Part shown: positions 26,594 through 34,629 of the stretch, piece after piece
How the letters are laid out: every line of letters begins with the position of its first letter
Position numbering within the stretch: the stretch's first letter is position 1
Origin: Massilia sp. IC2-477
Lineage (GTDB): Bacteria > Pseudomonadota > Gammaproteobacteria > Burkholderiales > Burkholderiaceae_D
Assembly: GCF_020707265.1 (NCBI RefSeq)
Contig: NZ_JAJFEQ010000002.1
Span: forward strand, 186,001-250,000
DNA: 64,000 bases
Direction: 5' to 3'
The notes under the pieces: generated by a model
Seen by the model: only the letters and a program-made list of their open reading frames with translations
Databases searched by the model: none
Told to the model about the DNA's origin: nothing
Position numbers and translations under genes: made by a program

Positions 26594-26744
26594 TATTTCC
26601 CTTAGTAAATATTTGATTCTTTTAGTTAAGCAATTTAAATGCCAGCATAAAGAAACCAATTAATTCAGTTACTTAGGGAAAGCAAATTTTCCAACTGTAA
26701 ATATTATCGACAGTAAACAAGCTGGTGGAACCAAGTAGAGCTGA

Positions 26745-27356
26745 TTACAACACGCGGCGGTAGGTGGCGCGCACCAGTTCGCGGTCGCCGCAATCGAAGT
26801 GCCACCATTCGGTATTGATGCCGAAGAAGCCGGCGGCAAGCATGCCTTCGCGCAGCAGGCGGCGGTTAGCCAGCTGCTGGTCCGTGAGCTCGCCAGTGTG
26901 TAAGAAGCCTTCTTCCAGCGCCGGATGCGACAGCTCGGTCATGTCGTCGAAACCGGTGCCCATGTCGAGTTCGCAGCCCTGCTCGTCGAGCAGGGTGATG
27001 TCGAGCGCCATGCCGTAGGAGTGGATCGAGCCGCGCGCCGGGTTGGCCAGGTACATCTGCAGGCCGGTGCCCTCCAACGCATCCCACAGCTGCTGCTGCA
27101 CGCGCTGCGGACGCAGGGCGTCCAGCACCAGGGGGGTGTGGCCGGGTCGGCGTTCCTTGAGCCAGGCGACGAAGCGTTCCAGCGCCGCGGCGGCGTCAAC
27201 GTGCAGCCAGGCGCAGTCGTAGGGCGAATACAGGTCGCGTCCCACGAAGTTGTTGGGGCTCGCGTAGCGCAGGTCGATCGCGATCCCGTCGATGCTGGTG
27301 AGGTGGCGGAATTCAGGGCTGCCGGCGATGTCTTCGCTGGCGACGGTCAGGGTCAT
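26745..27356 (-). CDS. ddpX: D-alanyl-D-alanine dipeptidase (VanX/DdpX family)
   Basis: A 203-residue zinc dipeptidase. VanX-family hallmarks are IDLRYASPNNFVGRDLY (about 27-43), the zinc motif SIHSYGMALD (SxHxxGxxxD, about 113-122) and the final catalytic EWWHFD (about 183-188). It splits D-Ala-D-Ala into D-Ala. There is no signal peptide, so it is probably cytoplasmic and catabolic, as E. coli DdpX, not a resistance VanX. Its ATG overlaps the stop of the upstream LysR gene (ATGA). With dadA 11 kb away it can feed peptidoglycan D-Ala to pyruvate. Confidence 0.92.
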   Translation of the reverse strand: MTLTVASEDIAGSPEFRHLTSIDGIAIDLRYASPNNFVGRDLYSPYDCAWLHVDAAAALERFVAWLKERRPGHTPLVLDALRPQRVQQQLWDALEGTGLQMYLANPARGSIHSYGMALDITLLDEQGCELDMGTGFDDMTELSHPALEEGFLHTGELTDQQLANRRLLREGMLAAGFFGINTEWWHFDCGDRELVRATYRRVL

Positions 27357-28258
27357 GAAGAAGCTTTTTCGAGACAGGCGCGCGCGGTCGCGCCGATACA
27401 GTTGGCCAGCTCGCGCGCCCCGTGCGACAAGGGGGAATGGCTGGCGCTCAGCAGATACAGGTGGACCGGCATCGCCGGCGACCACTGGCGGCACTGCACC
27501 TTGGCCGGGTCGGCCGAGGCGGCGGTAAATGGATCGAGCACGGCCACGCCGGCCCCGGCTTCGACCAGCGAACGGGCGATCTGGTAGGTCTGCACCACCG
27601 TGTGGTAGACCGGTTGCACGCCCTGTGCCTCGCAGGCGGCGACCACGATCTCGCCCAGCGGATCGCCGTCGGTCAGGCCGATCAGTTCGCCCGTCAGGCC
27701 GTCGGCAGTGAAAGGCTTGGCCAGTTCGTCCGCGCTCCAGGTGCCGGCGGGCGCCATCACGGTGAGGTTGCCGTGCGCGATCGGCTCGGCCACGATGCCG
27801 GGGTGGCGCGGGTCCTGCAGCGACAGGGCCAGGTCGGCTTCGCCCAGACGCAGCGCGTTCACGATCTCGCTGGTGTGGTGGGTAGCCAGTTCGCAGCGCG
27901 CCTGCGGGAAGTCGCGGCGCCACACCGTCATCGCCTGCGGCAGCACGCTGATCGCAATGGTCGGCGTCGACACCAGGCGCACGGTTTCAACCGCGCGGCC
28001 CTTCAGGCTGGCGGCCAGGCGGCGGATGCCCTGCAGGTCGCGGTTCAGCTTCTCGGTCTCGGCGAACAGGCGGTGCGCTTCCGGCTTCGGATACAGCTTG
28101 CCGCGCACGCGCTCGAACAGCGGCATGCCCAGCTGGAGCTCGGCGTGCTGCAGGACTTTCGTCACCGCCGGCTGCGAGATGTGGAGAACCTGGGCGGCAC
28201 CGCTGATGGTGCCGACCTGCATGATGGCGTGGAAAACTTCGATATGGCGCAGGCGCAT
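27353..28258 (-). CDS. LysR-family transcriptional regulator
   Basis: A 301-residue LysR protein. The HTH is MRLRHIEVFHAIMQVGTISGAAQVLHISQPAVTKVLQHAE (about 1-40); the rest is the substrate-sensing domain, with VRLVSTPTIAISVLPQAM starting subdomain 1. It is related to LysR regulators of amino-acid or D-amino-acid catabolism that begin MRLRHIEVF. It lies inside the murQ-to-ddpX run and overlaps ddpX by four bases, so ddpX is the most likely target along with the whole operon. Effector not known; a D-Ala-containing peptide would fit the context. Confidence 0.9.
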   Translation of the reverse strand: MRLRHIEVFHAIMQVGTISGAAQVLHISQPAVTKVLQHAELQLGMPLFERVRGKLYPKPEAHRLFAETEKLNRDLQGIRRLAASLKGRAVETVRLVSTPTIAISVLPQAMTVWRRDFPQARCELATHHTSEIVNALRLGEADLALSLQDPRHPGIVAEPIAHGNLTVMAPAGTWSADELAKPFTADGLTGELIGLTDGDPLGEIVVAACEAQGVQPVYHTVVQTYQIARSLVEAGAGVAVLDPFTAASADPAKVQCRQWSPAMPVHLYLLSASHSPLSHGARELANCIGATARACLEKASS

Positions 28259-28340
28259 CGCTTCATCCTTCAGTCAAGACGTCCGCGCGCACGGCGCGGA
28301 TTTTGCGAAGGATACAGGGAAAACCCGGCTGCGGCGACCA

Positions 28341-29354
28341 TCACGGCGTGTTCACCACAGGACCCGCCGGCGCCACGGGCGGCGTGGCCGGAGTCGGCAC
28401 CGGCGTCGGCACGGCCGGCGTCGGAACCGGCACCGGAGCCGCAGGCGCGGGCGCTGTTTCCGGCACCACCGGCGCCGGCGGAGTGGCGGGCGGCAGCGGC
28501 GGCACGGGCGTGGTGATCATCGGCGTCGTCACGACGGGCAGCGGTGCATTCGCCGGCGTGGTCAATACCTCGAGCAGGCTTGCCGTTTCGGCATCCGGGT
28601 TGCCGGCGAAATCGGCCGGGCGGTATTTCATCTGGAAGGCCTGCAGCACGGTGCGGGTCTGCTGGTCCAGTACACCGGTTTGCTGGATGCCGTAGCCGTG
28701 GGTGGCCAGCTTGCGCTGGAACCAGGCGACGTCCGGCAGGGTCGCGTCGAAAATCGGACGCACCAGGGCGACGCGGTTCGCGTCCGGCCACAGCACCAGG
28801 CCTTCCTGGGCCAGGCGCGCCCACGGGAACAGCGGACCCGGGTCCTGCTTGCGCTGCGGCGCGATGTCGCTGTGGCCAAGGACGTTCTCGGGCGCGATGC
28901 CGTGACGCTGGACGATGTCCTTCAGCAGCGGCAGCAGGGCATCCATCTGGGCCTGCGGGAAGGGGTAGAACAGGCGGCTGCCGTCCGGGTTGACGGTAAA
29001 GCCCGGGTTGACGATCTCGATGCCGATCGAGCTGTTGTTCAGCTGCGTGAAATTCTTCCAGCTCGAGACGCCGGCATGGTAGGCGGCCCGGTTCTCGTCC
29101 ACCAGGCGGTAGATGACCGGCTGCGTGTGGTTCGTGACGAGATAGTGAGCGCTCACCTGCTGCTCGGTCAGGATCTTGATCGAGGTCGGGTTATCGGACA
29201 CCGTGTAGTGCAGCACCAGGAAGCGCGCACGGCTCGACTGGCCCTTGGCATTGTAGGTAGTATCGATCTTCGGTCCGATCGGACCGGTGGCGCAGCCGGC
29301 CAGCAGGGCCAGGATGACGGGGACGAGCAGGTTTTTCATCGGTGTAGCAATCAT
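28341..29354 (-). CDS. N-acetylmuramoyl-L-alanine amidase lipoprotein (AmiD-like)
   Basis: A 337-residue zinc amidase of the amidase_2/PGRP type. The lipobox LLAGC (about residue 21) makes it a lipoprotein. Zinc ligands and catalytic residues are in FLVLHYTVSD (His about 49), SSIGIEIVNPG (Glu, about 108) and GHSDIAPQRKQDPG (His about 160). A peptidoglycan-binding-like domain (about 215-270) and a Pro/Ala/Val-rich tail of about 60 residues follow. AmiD-type enzymes cut the amide between MurNAc or anhydroMurNAc and the stem peptide. The start overlaps the kinase gene's stop (TAATG), so the two are coupled. A second ATG lies five codons in. Confidence 0.92.
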   Translation of the reverse strand: MIATPMKNLLVPVILALLAGCATGPIGPKIDTTYNAKGQSSRARFLVLHYTVSDNPTSIKILTEQQVSAHYLVTNHTQPVIYRLVDENRAAYHAGVSSWKNFTQLNNSSIGIEIVNPGFTVNPDGSRLFYPFPQAQMDALLPLLKDIVQRHGIAPENVLGHSDIAPQRKQDPGPLFPWARLAQEGLVLWPDANRVALVRPIFDATLPDVAWFQRKLATHGYGIQQTGVLDQQTRTVLQAFQMKYRPADFAGNPDAETASLLEVLTTPANAPLPVVTTPMITTPVPPLPPATPPAPVVPETAPAPAAPVPVPTPAVPTPVPTPATPPVAPAGPVVNTP

Positions 29355-30295
29355 TATGGAGGTGAAGGATTGGGGTGCTGGGCGTCCGCTGCCGCCAGCC
29401 GCGCGGCGGCGTAATGGGCGCGCACACCGGTCTGGCTCAGGATGGTATCCGGCGGCAGGGCCGCGCGCATGGTTTCGACGATCACCGGGTGCAGCTCGGC
29501 GGCGCGGCCGGCCAGCGCCACCGGGCGCGGACCGAAGCGGCTGACCAGGGCCTGGGCCAGGCGCGCCAGTTCGTGGCCCGCCTCGCGCAGGATGGCGGCG
29601 GCGGCCGGATCGCGCTCGGCGGTGGCGGCGACCGCGATCGCCAGCTTGCCGACTTCGCCGCGTTCGCGGCCATAGATGAACTGGCGCGAGAACGACCAGT
29701 CCGAGCCGCCCACGTGCTGGAACACGGCATGCGCCATCGGCGAGCTTTCCCAGGCGCCAGGGGCTTCGTCCTCGCGGCGCCAGATGTGGCGCAGGGCTTC
29801 GCGCGCGATCCAGAAGCCGCCGCCGCCGTCGTCCAGCACCACCCCGCGCCCGCCGGCGCGATGAAAACCATGGTGCTCGTCGATGAAGGCGCCGATCGAA
29901 CCGGTGCCCGAGTACACCAGGTAGCCCTCGCCAGGCCGGAAGCTGGCGAGGTAGGCGATCTCGATGTCGTTGCTCAGCACGATGGCTTTCGGGGCCAGTC
30001 CGAGCAACGCGCCCAGGCTTTGCTGCAGCGGGCCGCCATCGCCCCCGTAGCCGGTCACGCCGGCGCGCACCGCCAGCGGACGCCCGTGCGCCAGCACGTC
30101 GCGCGTGATCGCTTCAAACGTCGCCTGCACCGTTTCGCGCCCTTCGGCGCTGCCCATCTGCAGGGCGGACAGGCCGCCCACCGTGCCTTCGGCAACGATA
30201 CGGCCCCCGGCCGCCGCGAGGGCCCAGCGGGTCTGGGTACCGCCGGCGTCGATGCCGAGGCCGAGGTGTTGGTCTTGCAGTTCGGGAGTATACAT
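29354..30295 (-). CDS. BadF/BadG-family sugar kinase, MurNAc/GlcNAc kinase candidate
   Basis: A 313-residue protein of the BadF/BadG/BcrA/BcrD ATPase family within the ASKHA fold. Phosphate-1 motif is LGIDAGGTQTRWAL (about residues 12-25), connect region VLSNDIEIAYLAS (about 106-118), and phosphate-2 GYLVYSGTGSIGAF (about 124-137). The family includes human-type GlcNAc kinase and Clostridium acetobutylicum MurK, which phosphorylates both MurNAc and GlcNAc. Placed beside murQ, whose substrate is MurNAc-6-P, and with no PTS murP visible, it is best read as a MurK-like amino-sugar kinase. The sugar preference is inferred from context. Confidence 0.83.
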   Translation of the reverse strand: MYTPELQDQHLGLGIDAGGTQTRWALAAAGGRIVAEGTVGGLSALQMGSAEGRETVQATFEAITRDVLAHGRPLAVRAGVTGYGGDGGPLQQSLGALLGLAPKAIVLSNDIEIAYLASFRPGEGYLVYSGTGSIGAFIDEHHGFHRAGGRGVVLDDGGGGFWIAREALRHIWRREDEAPGAWESSPMAHAVFQHVGGSDWSFSRQFIYGRERGEVGKLAIAVAATAERDPAAAAILREAGHELARLAQALVSRFGPRPVALAGRAAELHPVIVETMRAALPPDTILSQTGVRAHYAAARLAAADAQHPNPSPP

Positions 30296-30336
30296 GGCCC
30301 GTGTGTGTAATGAATAAAGCGGATGAAGCTAGGATA

Positions 30337-31950
30337 TCAAGGCTTGCGCCATGCCTGCACGCGCGCACCTTCGATGCCGAGGCGATCGACCGCGCTGACC
30401 ACCACCAGGTCGGCGGCGCCCAGCTTCGCGTCGTCCGGCACGGTATGGTCCACGCGCGCGGCCGGCACGGTCGAGAAGCGCCATTCGCCGCCATGGCGCG
30501 CCCACACCGCGTACTGCGTGGTGGCCTTGCCCGCCTTGAGCGACAGCTGCACGCCGTCCTTGCCGCGCTTCGCGGCAACCTGCGGCCGGCCCGGACCCGC
30601 GCTGCCCAGCCAGGGCGTGGCCGGTACCAGCACCTGGCCCTGGTAGGTGGTGGCGCGCAGCTGGTCGCTGATGCCCTTGCGGTTCTGGGTGAGCGCGGCC
30701 ATGCTGAAGTGGACGTGGCCGGTCGACAGCGGGCGCGCACGCGTCAGCGCGATCTGGTCCAGGATCTCCTTCGGCTCGTAGTTCAGGGTCGGCGGCGCCG
30801 CGCCGATGCGGCTGGTGAACAGGCCCGGCCACATGTGGCGGCCCTGCGGGTTCTGCGAAATCCAGTAATCGAGCAGCACCGGGTAGGACTGGGCGGTCTG
30901 GGCGATCGGCCAGTACAGCTGCGGCACGAAGTAGTCGACCCAGCCCTTTTCCAGCCACAGCTCGGCGTCCGCATACAGTTTGTCGTACTGCGAGAAGCCC
31001 GAGATGCCCGGCGGGCGGCGATCCGGACGGCCCATGCCGAAGGGGCTGATGCCCACGCGCACCCAGCTCTTCTCGCGGTGCACGCCCTTGTACATGGCTT
31101 CGATCAGACGGTTGACGTTGTCGCGGCGCCAGGAGGCGCGATCGAGCTTGCCGCCGCCCGCCAGGTAGCGTTCCCAGGCCGGGCCGTCGGGGAAATCGAG
31201 TTCCTTGGCGACCGGCTTGCCGTTGCCGTCCAGCGCCTGCGCATTGCCGGCGACTTCCGGCGCGGCGATCGGGTACGGATAGAAGTAGTCGTCGATGTGC
31301 ACGCCGTCGATGTCGTAGCGGCGCACCACGTCGAGGATCACGTCCATGGTCTGCTTCGAGGCCGCTTCCTCGGCCGGGTCCATCCACAGGAACTTCCCGT
31401 AGCGCTTGACCGCGTGCGGCAGGGTGTTGGTGATGTGGTTCGGGGCCGCCGGCGAACGCGCATTGTCGTGGCGCGCACGGTAGGGGTTGAACCAGGCATG
31501 CAGTTCGAGGCCGCGCGCATGCGCTTCCTTGACCCAGAACGCGAGCGGGTCGTACATCGGCGAAGGCGCCTTGCCCTGGGCGCCGGTCAGGTACTCGGTC
31601 CAGGGTTCGATCGGCGACGGGTAGATGGCGTCGGCCGCCGGACGCACCTGCAGCACGATGGCGTTCAGGTTCAGGCTGACGGCGCGGTCGAGGATGGCGA
31701 TGGCCTCCGCCTGCTGCTGCGCGGCAGGCAGGCCCGGCTTGGTCGGCCAGTCGATGTTGGCCACGGTCGAGACCCAGGCGGCGCGGAATTCGCGCGGCGC
31801 CGGTGGCGGGGTGTCGGCGCCGCCCATGCTGCCACCAGGGGCGGTCGGCTGCGTGCCGCAGGCGGTGAGCAGGCCGGCCATGGCCAGGGCGCCACTCATC
31901 GCGCCCAGGGCGCCGAGCGTGAACGCGCGTTTTTTCAGGTTGGGTTTCAA
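30337..31950 (-). CDS. GHL10-type glycosidase lipoprotein (DigH/YngK-like)
   Basis: A 537-residue family-10-like glycosyl hydrolase (GHL10, DUF187). A lipobox LLTACG near residue 31 makes it a lipoprotein. The TIM-barrel begins EFRAAWVSTVANIDWPT (about 53-69), with NAIVLQVRPAADAIYPS (about 96-112), LHAWFNPYRA (about 151-160) and DGVHIDDYFYPYP (about 219-231) carrying likely catalytic Asp residues; a C-terminal fibronectin-like domain closes it. The E. coli member DigH (YddW) cleaves denuded peptidoglycan glycan strands. Location inside a MurNAc salvage operon with an amidase that makes denuded glycans supports the same role here. Confidence 0.9.
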   Translation of the reverse strand: MKPNLKKRAFTLGALGAMSGALAMAGLLTACGTQPTAPGGSMGGADTPPPAPREFRAAWVSTVANIDWPTKPGLPAAQQQAEAIAILDRAVSLNLNAIVLQVRPAADAIYPSPIEPWTEYLTGAQGKAPSPMYDPLAFWVKEAHARGLELHAWFNPYRARHDNARSPAAPNHITNTLPHAVKRYGKFLWMDPAEEAASKQTMDVILDVVRRYDIDGVHIDDYFYPYPIAAPEVAGNAQALDGNGKPVAKELDFPDGPAWERYLAGGGKLDRASWRRDNVNRLIEAMYKGVHREKSWVRVGISPFGMGRPDRRPPGISGFSQYDKLYADAELWLEKGWVDYFVPQLYWPIAQTAQSYPVLLDYWISQNPQGRHMWPGLFTSRIGAAPPTLNYEPKEILDQIALTRARPLSTGHVHFSMAALTQNRKGISDQLRATTYQGQVLVPATPWLGSAGPGRPQVAAKRGKDGVQLSLKAGKATTQYAVWARHGGEWRFSTVPAARVDHTVPDDAKLGAADLVVVSAVDRLGIEGARVQAWRKP

Positions 31951-31971
31951 ATCCGCTCCTTGATTGTTGTT

Positions 31972-33114
31972 CTAGACTTTGACGAACCACCGCTTGCGCC
32001 ACATGCCGTACGCGATCGCGAACATGCAGGCGTTGAAGAGGATGGCGTATAACAGCGAGGTGTTGGCAGGGCCGATCGGCAGCGCCTTGATCGGCGCGTA
32101 CAGCATGCCTCCGAGCGCGAGCTGGCTGCCGTCCGGCTGGTCCAGCTTGATAAAGCCGAGCATCTTGGCGATGAAGCCGGAGAACGCAAAAATGAACAGC
32201 GCGTTCATGCCGTAGATGATGAAGGGCCTGGCCCAGACCGCGGCGCGCTCGCGCACGAAGGCATGCGGGTTGGCGTCGAGCAGCCAGTAGAACATGCCGA
32301 AGGCGAGCAGCGCCCAGCCGGTCATCCACAGGCAGTAGGACGCCGTCCACAGGCTTTTATTGATCGGCATGAGCACGGCGTCCAGGCTGGCACCGAGGCC
32401 CAGGAACACCAGGCCGGCGAACAGCATCCACACGGTCTGCTCGATGCGCGGCAGCGTCGATGCCAGTACGCGTCCGGCCAGCACGCCGAACAGCTGGCTG
32501 CACAGGGCCGGGATGGTGCTGACCAGGCCTTCCGGATCCCAGGTCTTCGCCTGCACCCACAGGTGGCCATCCAGCAGCATGCGGTCGACATAGGCGCCGA
32601 AGTCCTTGCCCGGTTCGAGCACGCCGGCCCCGATGCCGGGCACCGGCACCCACAGCATCAGCACCGAATACAGCGCCAGCAGCAGCGCGATCACGGCCAG
32701 CTGCGCGCGCCAGCGCAGGTAGACCACCACCGGCGCGGCCAGCAGCGTGCACAGGGCGATGCGCTGCAGGACGCCCGGGATGCGCACGTGCTCGAAGTCG
32801 AAGCGCGGGATCAGGTTGAGCAGGAAGCCGATCAGGAAGATCAGCGCGGCGCGTCTGGCCAGCTTGAGCAGCAGGCGCGGTTTGTCGGCGCCGGCTTGCG
32901 CCAGGCGGCCCAGCGACAGCGTCATCGCGACGCCGCCGATGAACAGGAAGAAGGGGAAGATGCAGTCCGTGAAGGTCCAGCCGTTCCACTTGGCGTGGGC
33001 CAGCTGGGCATGCAGGTTGCCCCAGTCACCGGGATTATTCACGAGCACCATGGCGGCGATGGTGAATCCGCGGAAGGCGTCGAGCGAGGTCAGGCGCACC
33101 GGTGCATCGCGCAT
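31972..33114 (-). CDS. NagX-like inner-membrane acyltransferase (DUF5009)
   Basis: A 380-residue polytopic protein with about 10-11 hydrophobic helices. It starts RLTSLDAFRGFTIAAMVLVNNPGDW, the heparan-alpha-glucosaminide N-acetyltransferase (HGSNAT) family signature, and has WTFTDCIFPFFLFIGGVAM (about 46-64). HGSNAT moves an acetyl group from cytosolic acetyl-CoA across the membrane onto terminal glucosamine; the bacterial NagX genes travel with GlcNAc utilisation genes. Here it could re-acetylate de-N-acetylated amino sugars before uptake, fitting the polysaccharide deacetylase nearby. It ends 22 bases before the GHL10 gene. The function in bacteria is not firmly known. Confidence 0.85.
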   Translation of the reverse strand: MRDAPVRLTSLDAFRGFTIAAMVLVNNPGDWGNLHAQLAHAKWNGWTFTDCIFPFFLFIGGVAMTLSLGRLAQAGADKPRLLLKLARRAALIFLIGFLLNLIPRFDFEHVRIPGVLQRIALCTLLAAPVVVYLRWRAQLAVIALLLALYSVLMLWVPVPGIGAGVLEPGKDFGAYVDRMLLDGHLWVQAKTWDPEGLVSTIPALCSQLFGVLAGRVLASTLPRIEQTVWMLFAGLVFLGLGASLDAVLMPINKSLWTASYCLWMTGWALLAFGMFYWLLDANPHAFVRERAAVWARPFIIYGMNALFIFAFSGFIAKMLGFIKLDQPDGSQLALGGMLYAPIKALPIGPANTSLLYAILFNACMFAIAYGMWRKRWFVKV

Positions 33115-33164
33115 TGCTGCGTTGTCTCCATTTTCATTGTTATCGCTGGCGTGTCCGCCGTCTT

Positions 33165-33268
33165 CGTAGGGTGGGCGGCTATGCCGCCCACGCGGTGATC
33201 GTTAGCGGCTGAATGACGCACTGATGCCGTCACTGCCAGCTGGTGGGCGGGAAACCCGCCCACCCTAC
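33165..33268. repeat. inverted pair of REP-like repeats
   Basis: A unit starting CGTAGGGTGGGCGGC (33165-33194) faces one ending CCCGCCCACCCTAC (33242-33268). The same pair occurs at 9219-9321. It separates the AmpG-like and NagX-like genes, and the CTA of the second unit (33265-33267) is the stop codon of the permease gene, so the repeat and that gene's 3' end overlap. Confidence 0.75.
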
Positions 33269-34575
33269 TTCTTGCCAAACTCGGGGTCGATCTTCACCAG
33301 GGCCGCCATGATGAAGGCGGGAACCGTGGACAGGCAGGCCCAGATGAAGAAGTGCTTGTAGCCCAGGTATTCCTGCAGGTCGCCGCTCCACATGCCCGGT
33401 ACCATCATCCCCAGGGCCATGAAGCCGGTGCAGATCGCGTAGTGGGCGGTCTTGTGCTCGCCCTCGCAGACCATGATCATGTACAGCAGCATCGCCGTGA
33501 AGCCGAAGCCATAGCCGAACTGCTCGATCGCCAGCGCGGTGCAGACCACGGCGAAGCTGGTCGGCTGGGTCTGCGACAGGTAGACGAACACCAGGTCCGG
33601 CAGGTGGATTGCGAACACCATCACCCACAGGCAGCGCTTCAGGCCGAGGCGCGAGATCAGGTAGCCGCCGGCCAGGCCGCCCATGGTGAGGAAGGCGATG
33701 CCGATGGTGCCGTAGGCGATGCCGTACTGCTCGGTGGTGAGGCCCAGGCCACCCGCGGCCAGCGGGTCCTTGAGGAAGGGCGCCACCAGCTTCAGGAGCT
33801 GGGCTTCGCCCAGGCGGAAGGTCAGGATGAAGCCGAGGATCAGCCAGATGTCGCGCTTGCGGAAGAACAGGGCAAAGGTGACGAAGAAGTCGCGCAGCGG
33901 GTTGCTGCTGCCGGCCACCTTGTGGTCGCTGTCCGGCTTGGGCAGGATCGTCCCGTGCCACAGGAAAGCCACGAAGAACAGGGCGGCGAGCACGTAGAAC
34001 ACGATCGCCCAGGCCTGGTTGACGTCACCCAGCTGGTGCGCCAGGTAACCGGCCAGCACTACCAGCGGACCTTGCACCGACAGCGTCGCCAAGCGGTAGA
34101 AGGTCGAGCGCACGCCGACGAAAGCCGCCTGCTGCTGCTGGCGCAGGCCGAGCATGTAGAAGCCGTCGGCCGAGATGTCGTGGGTGGCGGAAGCGAAGGC
34201 CATCACCCACATCACGGCGAGGCTGGCGATGAAGAAGTTCGGCAGGTGCAGGGTCATGCCCACCGCGACCAGCGAAGCGGCCACGCCCAGCTGCAGCAGC
34301 ACGGTCCAGCGGCGCTTGGTGCCGAACATGTCGACGATGGGCGACCACAGGGGCTTGATCACCCAGGGGAGGTACAGCAGGCTGGTATAGAAGGCGATGT
34401 CGGAGTTCGACACGCCCATGTCCTTGTACATGATGACCGACAGGCTCATCACCACCACATAAGGGATGGCCTGGGAAAAATACAGGGAAGGTATCCACGT
34501 CCAGGGACTTGACTGCGACGGGCCGGCCTGCTGCGGGCCGGAAGTTGACGGACGTTTGTCGAGCGAAGTCTGCAT
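33265..34575 (-). CDS. AmpG-like muropeptide permease (MFS)
   Basis: About 436 residues with roughly 12 membrane helices. The N-terminal SLYFSQAIPYVVVMSLSVIMYKDMGVSNSDIAFYTSLLYLPWVIKPLWSPIVDMFG (about 28-82) matches the AmpG/PAT pattern of an early Pro-rich helix and a (W/L)xPLxD end, followed by ATHDISADGFYM (about 132-143). AmpG imports GlcNAc-anhydroMurNAc peptides into the cytoplasm. It is close but not identical to enterobacterial AmpG, so the exact cargo (muropeptide, disaccharide or MurNAc) is inferred from murQ and the kinase beside it. The ATG at 34575 is preferred over one 11 codons upstream. Its stop codon lies in a REP repeat. Confidence 0.85.
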   Translation of the reverse strand: MQTSLDKRPSTSGPQQAGPSQSSPWTWIPSLYFSQAIPYVVVMSLSVIMYKDMGVSNSDIAFYTSLLYLPWVIKPLWSPIVDMFGTKRRWTVLLQLGVAASLVAVGMTLHLPNFFIASLAVMWVMAFASATHDISADGFYMLGLRQQQQAAFVGVRSTFYRLATLSVQGPLVVLAGYLAHQLGDVNQAWAIVFYVLAALFFVAFLWHGTILPKPDSDHKVAGSSNPLRDFFVTFALFFRKRDIWLILGFILTFRLGEAQLLKLVAPFLKDPLAAGGLGLTTEQYGIAYGTIGIAFLTMGGLAGGYLISRLGLKRCLWVMVFAIHLPDLVFVYLSQTQPTSFAVVCTALAIEQFGYGFGFTAMLLYMIMVCEGEHKTAHYAICTGFMALGMMVPGMWSGDLQEYLGYKHFFIWACLSTVPAFIMAALVKIDPEFGKK

Positions 34576-34629
34576 AAGTCTTTCGTGGTCGGCAGCTGCG
34601 GCGCGCATCGGATGCGCGCCGGGCGCGGA

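Noticed and set aside
26745..27356. A vancomycin-resistance vanX gene
   Set aside because: The enzyme family fits, but no vanH, vanA or VanRS-type genes are next to it, and the setting is wall salvage.
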